Source: Actinomycetota bacterium (GTDB lineage: Bacteria; Actinomycetota; Thermoleophilia; UBA2241). Taken from it: a stretch of 25,289 bases of DNA. Made by a program: the position numbers and the translations under genes. The notes under the pieces are model-generated. The model had not been told where the DNA came from. It ran no database searches and saw only the letters and a list, made by a program, of their open reading frames with translations. Of this stretch, positions 13,803 to 21,332 are shown one piece after another (the stretch's first letter is position 1; the number at the start of each line of letters is the position of its first letter). The stretch lies in assembly GCA_003157715.1 (NCBI GenBank), contig PMKK01000043.1, positions 682 through 25,970 on the forward strand, given 5' to 3'.

Positions 13803-15248
13803 GTGAAGGCCCAGCTCGCCGTTCTGTCGGCTGCCGAGCAGGCCCAGGTCCACGAGCGCACGCTGCGCGTGCTGGCCGAGACCGGCATGCGCGTCGACTC
13901 CGAGGAGGGACGGCGTATCCTGGCCGCCGCCGGCGCGCGCGTCGAGCTTGCGACCGGCGTCGTGCGGTTCCCGGCGGAGCTCGTCGAGGAAGCCCTGCGC
14001 CTGGCGCCGAAGCGCTTCAGCCTGGGGGGGCGGCGACCGGACTGGGAGTTCCCGCTGGGCGTCGGGCAGATGACGCTCGTCGCCGACGGCGAGGCCGTCA
14101 ACGTCCTCGACGAGCCCGCCGGCCGGCCGCGACCGGCCACCCACGACGACTGGCTCACGGTCACTCGCCTCCTCGACGTGCTCGACGACGTCGGCGTGTA
14201 CTGGGCGATGGTCGCGGGCGTACGCGCCGGCGGCGCTCCGCTCACCGGCCTGGTCGACTACAACGTCGAGCTGCAGCGCGGCTTCTCCAAGCACATCCAG
14301 GACTCCTGGCTCGAACCGGCCTGGTCACCCTGGGTGCTCGAGGTGCTCGACATCGTCTTCGGCGGCGACCGGGTGCGCCGCGAGCACCCCTTCTCGTTCC
14401 TGCTCACCCCGGTCTCGCCGCTCATCATCGAGCAGCCCTGCACCGACAGCTGGCTCGCGCTGCGCGGCTGGGGCATCCCTGTCGCGGTGCTGCCCATGCC
14501 GATCATGGGCTCGACGGCGCCCGCCAGCCTGCTCGCCACCACGGTCCTCGCCAACTGCGAGACGATCGGCACCCTGTGTCTCGTCCAGGCCGCCGAGCCC
14601 GGCACGCCCTTCGTCTACGCGCCGATCGCCCTGACCATGGACCCGCGCACCGGGCGCTACGCCGGCACGACCGCGCACGCCGCGATCGGCGTCGCCGGCG
14701 TGGAGATGGCGCGCTTCTACGGCCTGCCGGTGATGGGCTCGGCGGCCGGCACCGACGCCTTCGTGCCCGGCGCCCAGGCGGCCTACGAGAAGGCCTTCAG
14801 CGCGCTGTACGGCACGCTCGCCTGGCCCGATCTCATGGTCGGTCCCGGCTGCCTGGGCGGGGCGACGGTGCTCAACCTCGCCGAGCTGCTCATCGACGTG
14901 GAGATCTTCCGCATGTGCGCGCACGCTCGCGGGGGTATCGCGTCGAGCGACGACCGCTGGCTCGTGGACGTGCTCGAGCGCGGTGGTCCCGGCGCGCACT
15001 TTCTGGGTGAGCCCTCGACCCGCGCGGCGGTGCGCGGCGGCGAGTTCTACCTGCCGGGGCTCGGCTTTCACGACTCGCCGGAGCACTGGTTCGCGGCCGG
15101 GTGTCCGGACGTCGCCGACGAGGCCGCCGGTCGCGTGACCGACCTGCTGGCGAGTCACCGCTCGCTGCCGCTGGACGACGACGTCGAGCGCGAGCTCGCG
15201 AAGCTGCGGGCCCGGGCCGCCGCCGCCGACGCGCTGACGCCCGCCTGA
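13803..15248 (+). CDS. MttB-family (trimethylamine methyltransferase-like) protein 1, non-Pyl
   Basis: A 481-residue TIM-barrel protein of the MTTB family (trimethylamine/quaternary amine methyltransferases), which move a methyl group from an amine to a corrinoid protein. Family features are LRVLAETGMRVDS near the start, TPVSPLII (about 203-210), PMPIMGSTAPASL (about 232-244), and QAAYEKA after GLPVMGS. There is no in-frame TAG, so it belongs to the non-pyrrolysine group whose characterised members act on glycine betaine, proline betaine or carnitine. GTG 13803 aligns with the start of the paralogue at 16708; GTGs at 13740 and 13746 with a possible AAGG site are alternatives. Residues 152-210 come from a tract nearly identical to the paralogue. 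Substrate unknown. Confidence 0.9.
   Translation: MKAQLAVLSAAEQAQVHERTLRVLAETGMRVDSEEGRRILAAAGARVELATGVVRFPAELVEEALRLAPKRFSLGGRRPDWEFPLGVGQMTLVADGEAVNVLDEPAGRPRPATHDDWLTVTRLLDVLDDVGVYWAMVAGVRAGGAPLTGLVDYNVELQRGFSKHIQDSWLEPAWSPWVLEVLDIVFGGDRVRREHPFSFLLTPVSPLIIEQPCTDSWLALRGWGIPVAVLPMPIMGSTAPASLLATTVLANCETIGTLCLVQAAEPGTPFVYAPIALTMDPRTGRYAGTTAHAAIGVAGVEMARFYGLPVMGSAAGTDAFVPGAQAAYEKAFSALYGTLAWPDLMVGPGCLGGATVLNLAELLIDVEIFRMCAHARGGIASSDDRWLVDVLERGGPGAHFLGEPSTRAAVRGGEFYLPGLGFHDSPEHWFAAGCPDVADEAAGRVTDLLASHRSLPLDDDVERELAKLRARAAAADALTPA
14256..14432 (+). repeat. Near-identical core shared by mttB paralogues, copy 1
   Basis: These 177 bases match 17161-17337 with only two differences (14265 G versus 17170 A; 14315 A versus 17220 G), including 117 identical bases at the end. 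The flanking coding sequence differs at many third positions, so this part has been homogenised recently. Confidence 0.85.
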
Positions 15249-15272
15249 AACGAACGTGTTCAAGGAGAAGGC

Positions 15273-16658
15273 ATGACCGACTACCGTTCTCGCAGCTTCT
15301 GGCTCGACGACGTGCCGGGCGAGCTCGTTCCCCGGCCGGCGCTCGACCGCTCGATCGACGTCGACGTGGCCATCGTCGGCGCCGGGTTCACCGGCCTGTG
15401 GACGGCGTACTACCTGAAGCTCGCCGACCCCAGCCTGCGCGTCGCCGTCCTCGAGAAGGAGATCGCCGGCTTTGGCGCCTCGGGGCGCAACGGCGGCTGG
15501 GTCTCGCCGATGTTCGCGACGCCGCTGGCCACGCTCGCCAAGGAGCACGGGCGCGACGCCGCGGTCGCCATGCAGCGGGCGATGATCGACACGGTCGACG
15601 AGATCGGGCGGGTCGTCGAGGCGGACGGCATCGACGCGCGCTATCACAAGGGCGGCTCGCTCTGGGTGAGCACGTCGCCGGCGCAGACGCCGCGCCTGCA
15701 GGCCGTCGTGGCCGAGCAGCGCTCCTACGGCTTCGGCGACGCCGACTGGACCTGGCTGGAGCGCGCCGACGTGCTTCGTCGCATGCATCCCGAGGGCTGC
15801 CGCGGCGCCGTCTTCAGCCCTCACTACGCGAGCGTGCAGCCGGCGCGTCTGGCGCGCGGCCTCGCCGAGCGCGTCGAGGCGCTCGGGGTCGCTATCTACG
15901 AACGCACGCCGGCGCTCAGCGTGGAGCCGGGAGCGGTCGCGGCGCCGGCCGGCACGGTGGCCGCGCGCAGCGTGATCCTGGCGACCGAGGCCTATACGGT
16001 CGAGCTGCCCGGCCACGAGCGCGACCTTGTGCCCGTCTACGACTTCATGATCGTCACGGCACCGCTGTCCGACGACGCCTGGGAAGAGATCGGCTGGTCG
16101 GGCCGCGAGGTCGTGGCCGACGGCCGCTACCTGCTGATCTACTCGCAGCGCACCGCCGACGGTCGCGTTGCGATCGGCGGCACGACGGCGCCCTACTACT
16201 TCGGCTCGCGCATCAGCGAGGGCCTCGAGCGTCCCAAGGCGATCTTCGAACGTGTCCATCGCTCCCTGCAACTCCTGCTGCCGGCCGCCGGCGAGGCGCC
16301 GATCACTCATCGCTGGGGCGGCGTGCTGGGCGCCACGCGCGACTGGCACTCCACCGCCGGCTACGACCCGCGCAGCGGCTTGGGCTTCGCCGGCGGCTAC
16401 GTCGGCGACGGCGTCGCGACCGCCAACCTGGCCGGCCGCACGCTGCGCGACCTCATCCTCGGTGTCGACAGCGAGCTCGTGCGGCTGCCCTGGGTGCAGC
16501 ACCGTTGCCGCTCGTGGGAGCGCGAGCCCCTGCGCTGGCTCGCCGCGACCGGCGTGAACCTGGTCATGGCGCACGCCGACCGTGTCGAGTTCGGCGCCGG
16601 GCGGCCCGTGAAGTGGCGCCCCCTGCTCGAGAAGCTCGAGGAGACGGTCGGATGGTAG
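15273..16658 (+). CDS. FAD-dependent amine oxidoreductase, DAO family
   Basis: A 461-residue flavoenzyme of the D-amino-acid oxidase/glycine oxidase superfamily, closest in layout to gamma-glutamylputrescine oxidase and sarcosine/dimethylglycine-type oxidases. The dinucleotide fold is VDVAIVGAGFTGLWTAYYL (about 29-47) with Glu63 at the end of the second strand; GFGASGRNGGWVSP (about 67-80) is the family's second FAD motif. The C-terminal GLGFAGGYVGDGVATANLAGR (about 368-388) is the usual third FAD contact. AAGGAG lies six bases before ATG 15273. It is 24 bases after mttB1 and 49 before mttB2, so part of the same operon. Oxidative N-demethylation or deamination of a product released by MttB action is likely, but unproven. 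Confidence 0.92.
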   Translation: MTDYRSRSFWLDDVPGELVPRPALDRSIDVDVAIVGAGFTGLWTAYYLKLADPSLRVAVLEKEIAGFGASGRNGGWVSPMFATPLATLAKEHGRDAAVAMQRAMIDTVDEIGRVVEADGIDARYHKGGSLWVSTSPAQTPRLQAVVAEQRSYGFGDADWTWLERADVLRRMHPEGCRGAVFSPHYASVQPARLARGLAERVEALGVAIYERTPALSVEPGAVAAPAGTVAARSVILATEAYTVELPGHERDLVPVYDFMIVTAPLSDDAWEEIGWSGREVVADGRYLLIYSQRTADGRVAIGGTTAPYYFGSRISEGLERPKAIFERVHRSLQLLLPAAGEAPITHRWGGVLGATRDWHSTAGYDPRSGLGFAGGYVGDGVATANLAGRTLRDLILGVDSELVRLPWVQHRCRSWEREPLRWLAATGVNLVMAHADRVEFGAGRPVKWRPLLEKLEETVGW

Positions 16659-16707
16659 GCCCGGCGAGGGGCGTCTCGTCTCGGCCCCGCATGGCGGGGT
16701 TCTGACG

Positions 16708-18141
16708 GTGCGCGCCCATCTCCAGGTCCTGAGCGACGCCGAGCGAGCCCAGATCCACGAGCGCGCGCTGCGGGTGCTGGCCACGGTCGGCATGCGCGTC
16801 GATACCGAGTCCGGCCGCCGCCTGCTCGCCCAGGCCGGCGCCGCGGTCGACGAGACCAGCCACCTGGTGCGCTTTCCGGCCGCGCTGGTCGAGGAGTCGC
16901 TGCGCCTGGCGCCCAGGGAGTTCTCGCTGGGCGCGCGCCGCCCCGGCTGGCAGGCCGCCGTGGGCGGCGGCGCCGCCACGCTGGTGATGTCGGGCGAGGC
17001 CACCCAGGTGGTCGACGCCCACAGCGGCGCGCTGCGCCCGGGCCGCTACGACGACTGGCTCCAGGCCACGCGCCTGATCGACGCCATCGACGAGATCGGT
17101 GTCTACTGGGCCACGGTCGAGAGCATCGGCACGAGCGACAGCCCTCTGGCCGCTCTCGTCGACTACAACATCGAGCTGCAGCGCGGCTTCTCCAAGCACA
17201 TCCAGGACTCCTGGCTCGAGCCGGCCTGGTCACCCTGGGTGCTCGAGGTGCTCGACATCGTCTTCGGCGGCGACCGGGTGCGCCGCGAGCACCCCTTCTC
17301 GTTCCTGCTCACCCCGGTCTCGCCGCTCATCATCGAGCGCGACTGCACGGAGAGCTGGCTCGCCCTGCGCGGCTGGGACATTCCGGTGGCCGTGCTGCCC
17401 ATGCCGATGATGGGCACGACGGCGCCGGCCAGCCTGCTTGCCACCACGCTGCTTGCCACCTGCGAGACGCTCGGCAGCCTCTGCCTCGTGCAGGCGGCCG
17501 AGCCCGGCGTGCCCTTCATCTCCGCCGCCCTGCCGGTGGCCATGGACCCGCGCAGCGGACGCTACACGAGCAACACCTTCCACCCCATGCTGAGCGCCGC
17601 TTGCACCGAGATGGCGCGCTTCTACGGCCTGCCGGTGATGGGCTCGGGCAGCGGCTGCGACGCGGTGGGCGGGGCCCAGGCGGCCTACGAAAAGACGCTG
17701 GGCTCGCTGGTCGGCAGCCTCGCCCGGCCCGACCTGCTGCTCGGCCCCGGCAGCCTTGCCGGTGCCCTGGTGTTCGACCCCCGCCAGGTGCTGATCGACG
17801 TCGAGATCTTCCGCATGTGCGAGTACGCCAGCCGCGGTATCCCGGTCGCCGACGAGCTCTGGCTCGACGACGTGCTGGCCGGCGTGGGGCCGGGCGGCAA
17901 CTTCCTCGGGCAGCGCACGACCCGCGCCGCCGCGCGCGGTGGGGAGTGGTATCTGCCGCGACTCGGCTGGCACGGGGGTCTGGACGCCTGGCTGGCCGCG
18001 GGTCGCCCGTCCCTCGAGGACGAATGCGCCGAGCGCGTCGCGGCACTGCTTGCCGGGCGCCGCGAGTTGCCGCTGCCCGACGATGTGGAGCGCGCTCTCG
18101 CGGCGCTGCGCGGCCGGGCGCTCGAAAAGGACGGCGGGTAG
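16708..18141 (+). CDS. MttB-family (trimethylamine methyltransferase-like) protein 2, non-Pyl
   Basis: A 477-residue paralogue of the protein at 13803, with the same family landmarks: ATVGMRVDTES (25-35), TPVSPLIIE (202-210), PMPMMGTTAPASL (231-243), and GLPVMGSGSGCDA followed by QAAYEK (324-329). No in-frame TAG occurs. It starts at GTG 16708, 49 bases after the oxidase gene, with a GGGG-rich leader and a stop just upstream. Differences from copy 1 are spread over the whole barrel except the 177-base core, and the region after GLPVMGS (GSGSGCDA against SAAGTDA) differs in residues near the expected active site, so the two probably have different substrates or one is a regulatory partner. Confidence 0.92.
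   Translation: MRAHLQVLSDAERAQIHERALRVLATVGMRVDTESGRRLLAQAGAAVDETSHLVRFPAALVEESLRLAPREFSLGARRPGWQAAVGGGAATLVMSGEATQVVDAHSGALRPGRYDDWLQATRLIDAIDEIGVYWATVESIGTSDSPLAALVDYNIELQRGFSKHIQDSWLEPAWSPWVLEVLDIVFGGDRVRREHPFSFLLTPVSPLIIERDCTESWLALRGWDIPVAVLPMPMMGTTAPASLLATTLLATCETLGSLCLVQAAEPGVPFISAALPVAMDPRSGRYTSNTFHPMLSAACTEMARFYGLPVMGSGSGCDAVGGAQAAYEKTLGSLVGSLARPDLLLGPGSLAGALVFDPRQVLIDVEIFRMCEYASRGIPVADELWLDDVLAGVGPGGNFLGQRTTRAAARGGEWYLPRLGWHGGLDAWLAAGRPSLEDECAERVAALLAGRRELPLPDDVERALAALRGRALEKDGG
17161..17337 (+). repeat. Near-identical core shared by mttB paralogues, copy 2
   Basis: Second copy of the 177-base core (see 14256-14432), encoding residues 152-210 of this protein. The neighbours on both sides are clearly diverged, including synonymous sites. 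A further identical run of 39 bases lies in the region encoding EMARFYGLPVMGS in both genes. Confidence 0.85.
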
Positions 18142-18214
18142 ACGGGGGGCGGGCTCTTCGGACGCTTCCTCGGCCGGCGAAGGCAGGGGGAAGCCACAAA
18201 GCAAGGGGGGAAAC

Positions 18215-20068
18215 GTGAAGCACGGCTTGACGGTCAGATTGGCGCTCGTCGCGGTCGCCGCCCTGTGCTGCGGCCTGATCTGGGGGTTGGGCCAGGCGCT
18301 GGCGGGGAGCAGCAGTCCGGCTCCGGCGGGCAGTCCGGCGCCGGCGGGCGGTCCGGTGCTGCGCATCGGCTGGACGACCGAGCCCGACAACCTGAACCCG
18401 TTCATCGGCTACAACGATCAGGCCTGGGAGGTCTGGTCGCTGAACTACTCGGCGCTGTTCGGCAACGGCAGCGACAACGAGCCCACGCTCCTGCTCGCGA
18501 GCGAGTTCCCGACGCGCGCGAACGGCGGCATCTCGGCCGACGGCAAGACCTGGACGATCCACATCCGGTCCGGCCTCAAGTGGTCGGACGGACGACCCCT
18601 CACGGCGGCCGACGTGGCCTTCTCGTTCAACTACATCATCAAGAACGACATGACCAGCTTCACCAACTACACCGCCGGCATCGAGTCGGTCACGGCGCTC
18701 GACCCGGCGACCGTGCGTATCGTCTGCTCGTCTCCCAAGGCGAACATGGAGCGCACGAACGTCATGATCCTGCCCGAGCACATCTGGTCGCACGTCTCGC
18801 CGTCGGCGGCCGGCACGAGCTACGCGGTCAAGTACCCCCTGGTCGGCAGCGGCCCCTTCGAGGTGGTCGCCTTCAAGAAGGGCAGCTTCGTCGAGCTCAA
18901 GCGCAACCCCTACTGGTCCGGTACGAAACCGACCATCAGCAAGATCTTCTTCGACGTCTACCAGGATGCCGACACGATGGTCTCTGACCTTAAGACCGGC
19001 AACCTCGACGCGGCCTGGGGGCTGCCCGAGGCGCAGTTCAAGGCGCTGCGCTCGTCGCCCGACTTCGCGACGGTGGCCTACACCTACTACAACTGGAACT
19101 ACCTCGAGTGCAACTGCTACCAGAAGGCGAGCTCGCTCGGCAATCCGGTGCTGCGTGACTGGAAGTTCCGCAACGCCCTGAGCTATGCGATCGACCGCCG
19201 GCGCCTCTGCGCGATCGCCTATCAGGGTCTCGCCACACCTGGCACGACGATCATCCCGCCGCACTCGTTCTTCAACCCCGACTATCACTGGCAGCCCTCG
19301 GCGAGTCAGGAATACACGTTCGACCTCGCGAAGGCGAGCCAGCTTCTCGCCGCGGCCGGCTATCCGCTCAAAGACGGGGCGCGGCTCAACAAGCAAGGCA
19401 AGCCGGTCTCGCTGCGGCTCTATGCGACGACCGACGATCCACCCGGGCAGATCGAGGCCAAGCTGATCGCCGGCTGGCTCGGCCGGCTCGGCATCAAGGT
19501 CAGGCTCTCGATGATCGACTCGGGCCAGCTTACCTCGGACATCTACAACGCCCACGGCACGACCTGGGAGCCCGACTTCGACCTCGTCGTGTCGGCCTGG
19601 GAGGGCTACTACGACCCCGGCCTGACGCTGAACTGCTTCAGGACCGCCGGCATCGGCAGCCTGAACGAGCCCTACTGGTCCGACGCTCAGTACGACGCCC
19701 TGGCCGAGCAGCAGAGCGTCACGCTCGACCCCCAGAAGCGCCAGAAGCTCATCCAGCGGATGCAGCAGATCATGTACGAGCAGGCGCCCTGGATCGTGAT
19801 GACCTATCCGCAGGAGCTCGAGGCCTACAACACCTCGCGCTGGACCGGCTGGCGGCGCATGTTCAACGGCTCGGGACCGGCCTTCTGCTGCGAGGGCTAC
19901 AACGCCAGCTATCTCGGCCTGCGGTCGAAGGCGGTGACGTCGCGCGGCTCGCACAAGACCGTCTTTCTGGTAGTGATCGTGGCTCTGATCGTGGTCGTGA
20001 TCGCCGTGCCGGCCGTCGTGGTTGCCGCGCGCCGGCGTCGCGGGCCGGTCGAGGAGGAGCTGGCGTGA
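18215..20068 (+). CDS. Extracellular solute-binding protein, family 5, with C-terminal membrane anchor
   Basis: A 617-residue substrate receptor of ABC importers for peptides, opines or nickel. The N-terminus (LALVAVAALCCGLIWGLGQALA) is a signal/anchor helix, then a Ser/Ala/Pro/Gly linker, then the SBP_bac_5 start (VLRIGWTTEPDNLNPFIGY). Typical blocks are DGKTWTIHIRSGLKWSDGRPLTAADVAFSF, GSGPFEVVAFKKGS and PWIVMTYPQELEAYN. Unlike most family members it ends with a hydrophobic helix (TVFLVVIVALIVVVIAVPAVVV) and an Arg-rich tail, so it may be fixed at the membrane by both ends. Start is GTG 18215 after a purine-rich ribosome site. It is 73 bases after mttB2. No permease or ATPase gene lies in the window. 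Confidence 0.93.
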   Translation: MKHGLTVRLALVAVAALCCGLIWGLGQALAGSSSPAPAGSPAPAGGPVLRIGWTTEPDNLNPFIGYNDQAWEVWSLNYSALFGNGSDNEPTLLLASEFPTRANGGISADGKTWTIHIRSGLKWSDGRPLTAADVAFSFNYIIKNDMTSFTNYTAGIESVTALDPATVRIVCSSPKANMERTNVMILPEHIWSHVSPSAAGTSYAVKYPLVGSGPFEVVAFKKGSFVELKRNPYWSGTKPTISKIFFDVYQDADTMVSDLKTGNLDAAWGLPEAQFKALRSSPDFATVAYTYYNWNYLECNCYQKASSLGNPVLRDWKFRNALSYAIDRRRLCAIAYQGLATPGTTIIPPHSFFNPDYHWQPSASQEYTFDLAKASQLLAAAGYPLKDGARLNKQGKPVSLRLYATTDDPPGQIEAKLIAGWLGRLGIKVRLSMIDSGQLTSDIYNAHGTTWEPDFDLVVSAWEGYYDPGLTLNCFRTAGIGSLNEPYWSDAQYDALAEQQSVTLDPQKRQKLIQRMQQIMYEQAPWIVMTYPQELEAYNTSRWTGWRRMFNGSGPAFCCEGYNASYLGLRSKAVTSRGSHKTVFLVVIVALIVVVIAVPAVVVAARRRRGPVEEELA

Positions 20069-20095
20069 GGGTCTCGCGCGCGGGAGTGACCGCGG

Positions 20096-20130
20096 GCTGC
20101 CGGCCGCCGCGGACGCGGCCGGCCGGCAGC
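20096..20130. terminator. Very stable GC hairpin after the solute-binding protein gene
   Basis: GCTGCCGGCC (20096-20105) pairs with GGCCGGCAGC (20121-20130), extended inside by GCCGC/GCGGC with a GGAC loop and one bulge, about 15 pairs in all. It lies between the solute-binding protein stop and the decayed mttB. There is no U-tract, so it may be a terminator of a GC-rich type or an RNA-stability element. Confidence 0.45.
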
Positions 20131-20147
20131 TGACCGGCCGCGCGGCC

Positions 20148-21179
20148 GTGGTAACCCGGGTCGTGTGGAGCTCGCCCGCGGAGCGGGCGCGGATCGTCGA
20201 CGGCGCTCTGGCGCTCCTCGAGCGCGTCGGCATGCGCTTCGGCCGGGGCGACGCGCTCGCCGCCCTGGCCCAGGCCGGCGCCCGCGTCGACGAGACCGCC
20301 GGCGCCCTGCCGGCGCCGCCGACCTGCACGAGGCGACGGTGGTGCTGGACGCCATGCCCTCCGTGAGCATCCTCCGGGCCCTCGTCAGTCCGACCGACCT
20401 CGTGCCCGAGCGCACCACCCTCGAGGAGCTCGCCACTATGCTGTTCGCGAGCGGTAAGCACGTGCAGCACGAGGTCGAGGGGCGCTGGCAGATCGACCCG
20501 ATCCGGCGCATGGCGGAAGCCGCCGGGGGCGACCTGCGCGCGCGGCCCCGGGTGAGTCTGGTTGCGCCAGACGACGTACTGCTTTGGCGCCCTCGAGACG
20601 GCGCTCGCCACGGCGCTCGCCGTCGAGGTCGGACACGAGCTCGGCGTGCCCTGCCTCGCCTCGGGCCTGGCGACCGACGCCAAGCACCTGGGCGTGCAGT
20701 CCGCCTACGAGAAATCGCTCAAGGGCTTCGCGGTGAGTTCGACGCGACCCGACCTCATGCTCGGCACCGGCATGCTCCACGCCGCCGGCCTGGCGTCGTT
20801 GCCGCAGATCGTGATCGACGACGAGATCCAGCAGATGATCCTGCGCCCGCTCGACGGGGTCGAGGTGTCCGACGAGACGGTCATGGTCGCGACGATGGAG
20901 CGGCTCGGCTTCGCGGGGCGGTACCTGCTCGAGAAGGACACGCGCCGGCGGCTGCGCGCCGGCGAGCTGTTCCTGCCGCGAGTCTCTGACCGGCAGTCCT
21001 ACGAGCACTGGAAGAGCGGCGGCGCCGACGAGCTCGGCGCCGCCGTCGCCCGGGTGCGCGACATCCTGGCCAGCGCGGGCGAGCGTGAGCCGCGCCTGGA
21101 CGAAGGGCGGCTCGCCGGGCTCGAGTCATGCGTCGCGGCCGGGGCCGCGGCGGCGAGGCCCATGGCGCCGCCGGCCTGA
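20148..21179 (+). pseudogene. Decayed third mttB-family gene
   Basis: MttB-like segments lie in order but in changing frames. From GTG 20148: RIVDGALALLERVGMRF, the family N-terminus, to about 20310. Then, in another frame (about 20318-20569): ADLHEATVVLDAMPSVSIL ... TLEELATMLFASGKHVQHE ... RPRVSLVA. Then, back in the first frame from 20577: YCFGALETALATALAV, GLATDAKHLGVQSAYEKSL, and a complete C-terminus to 21179. Compared with the intact paralogues, about 60 and about 85 residues are missing at the two joints, including the PVSPL and GxTAP motifs. It is from a different MttB subgroup than its neighbours. The last part could still be translated as a 205-residue fragment. Sequencing or assembly deletions cannot be excluded. 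Confidence 0.82.
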
Positions 21180-21270
21180 CGCGTGAGCGCGGCGGCGAGC
21201 GAGGCACGGCCTGTCCGCGAGACCCTGAACGCCCTGCTCGCCGTCGTTCTCACCACTCAGCGCCACCTCA

Positions 21271-21322
21271 GCGGCAGCCCGTCATCGCCGGGAAGCGTCG
21301 TGGGGAAGAGGAGGGCTGCCGC
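21271..21322. terminator. Inverted repeat between decayed mttB and the MFS gene
   Basis: GCGGCAGCCC (21271-21280) is perfectly complementary to GGGCTGCCGC (21313-21322), loop 32 bases. It sits just past the 3' end of the minus-strand MFS gene and after the plus-strand pseudogene, so it may stop both transcripts. No T-run follows. Confidence 0.35.
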
Positions 21323-21332
21323 GCGTGAGCGC

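Noticed and set aside
14325..17003. Long minus-strand open frame (892 codons)
   Set aside because: Antisense to mttB1, the oxidase and mttB2; Arg/Ala/Gly-rich, no motif; arises from GC codon bias.
13803..18141. Pyrrolysine-containing MttB
   Set aside because: Neither intact mttB has an in-frame TAG, and both read through to normal length.
17516..20683. Very long minus-strand open frame (1055 codons)
   Set aside because: Antisense to mttB2 and the solute-binding protein; composition like other shadows and no recognisable domain.
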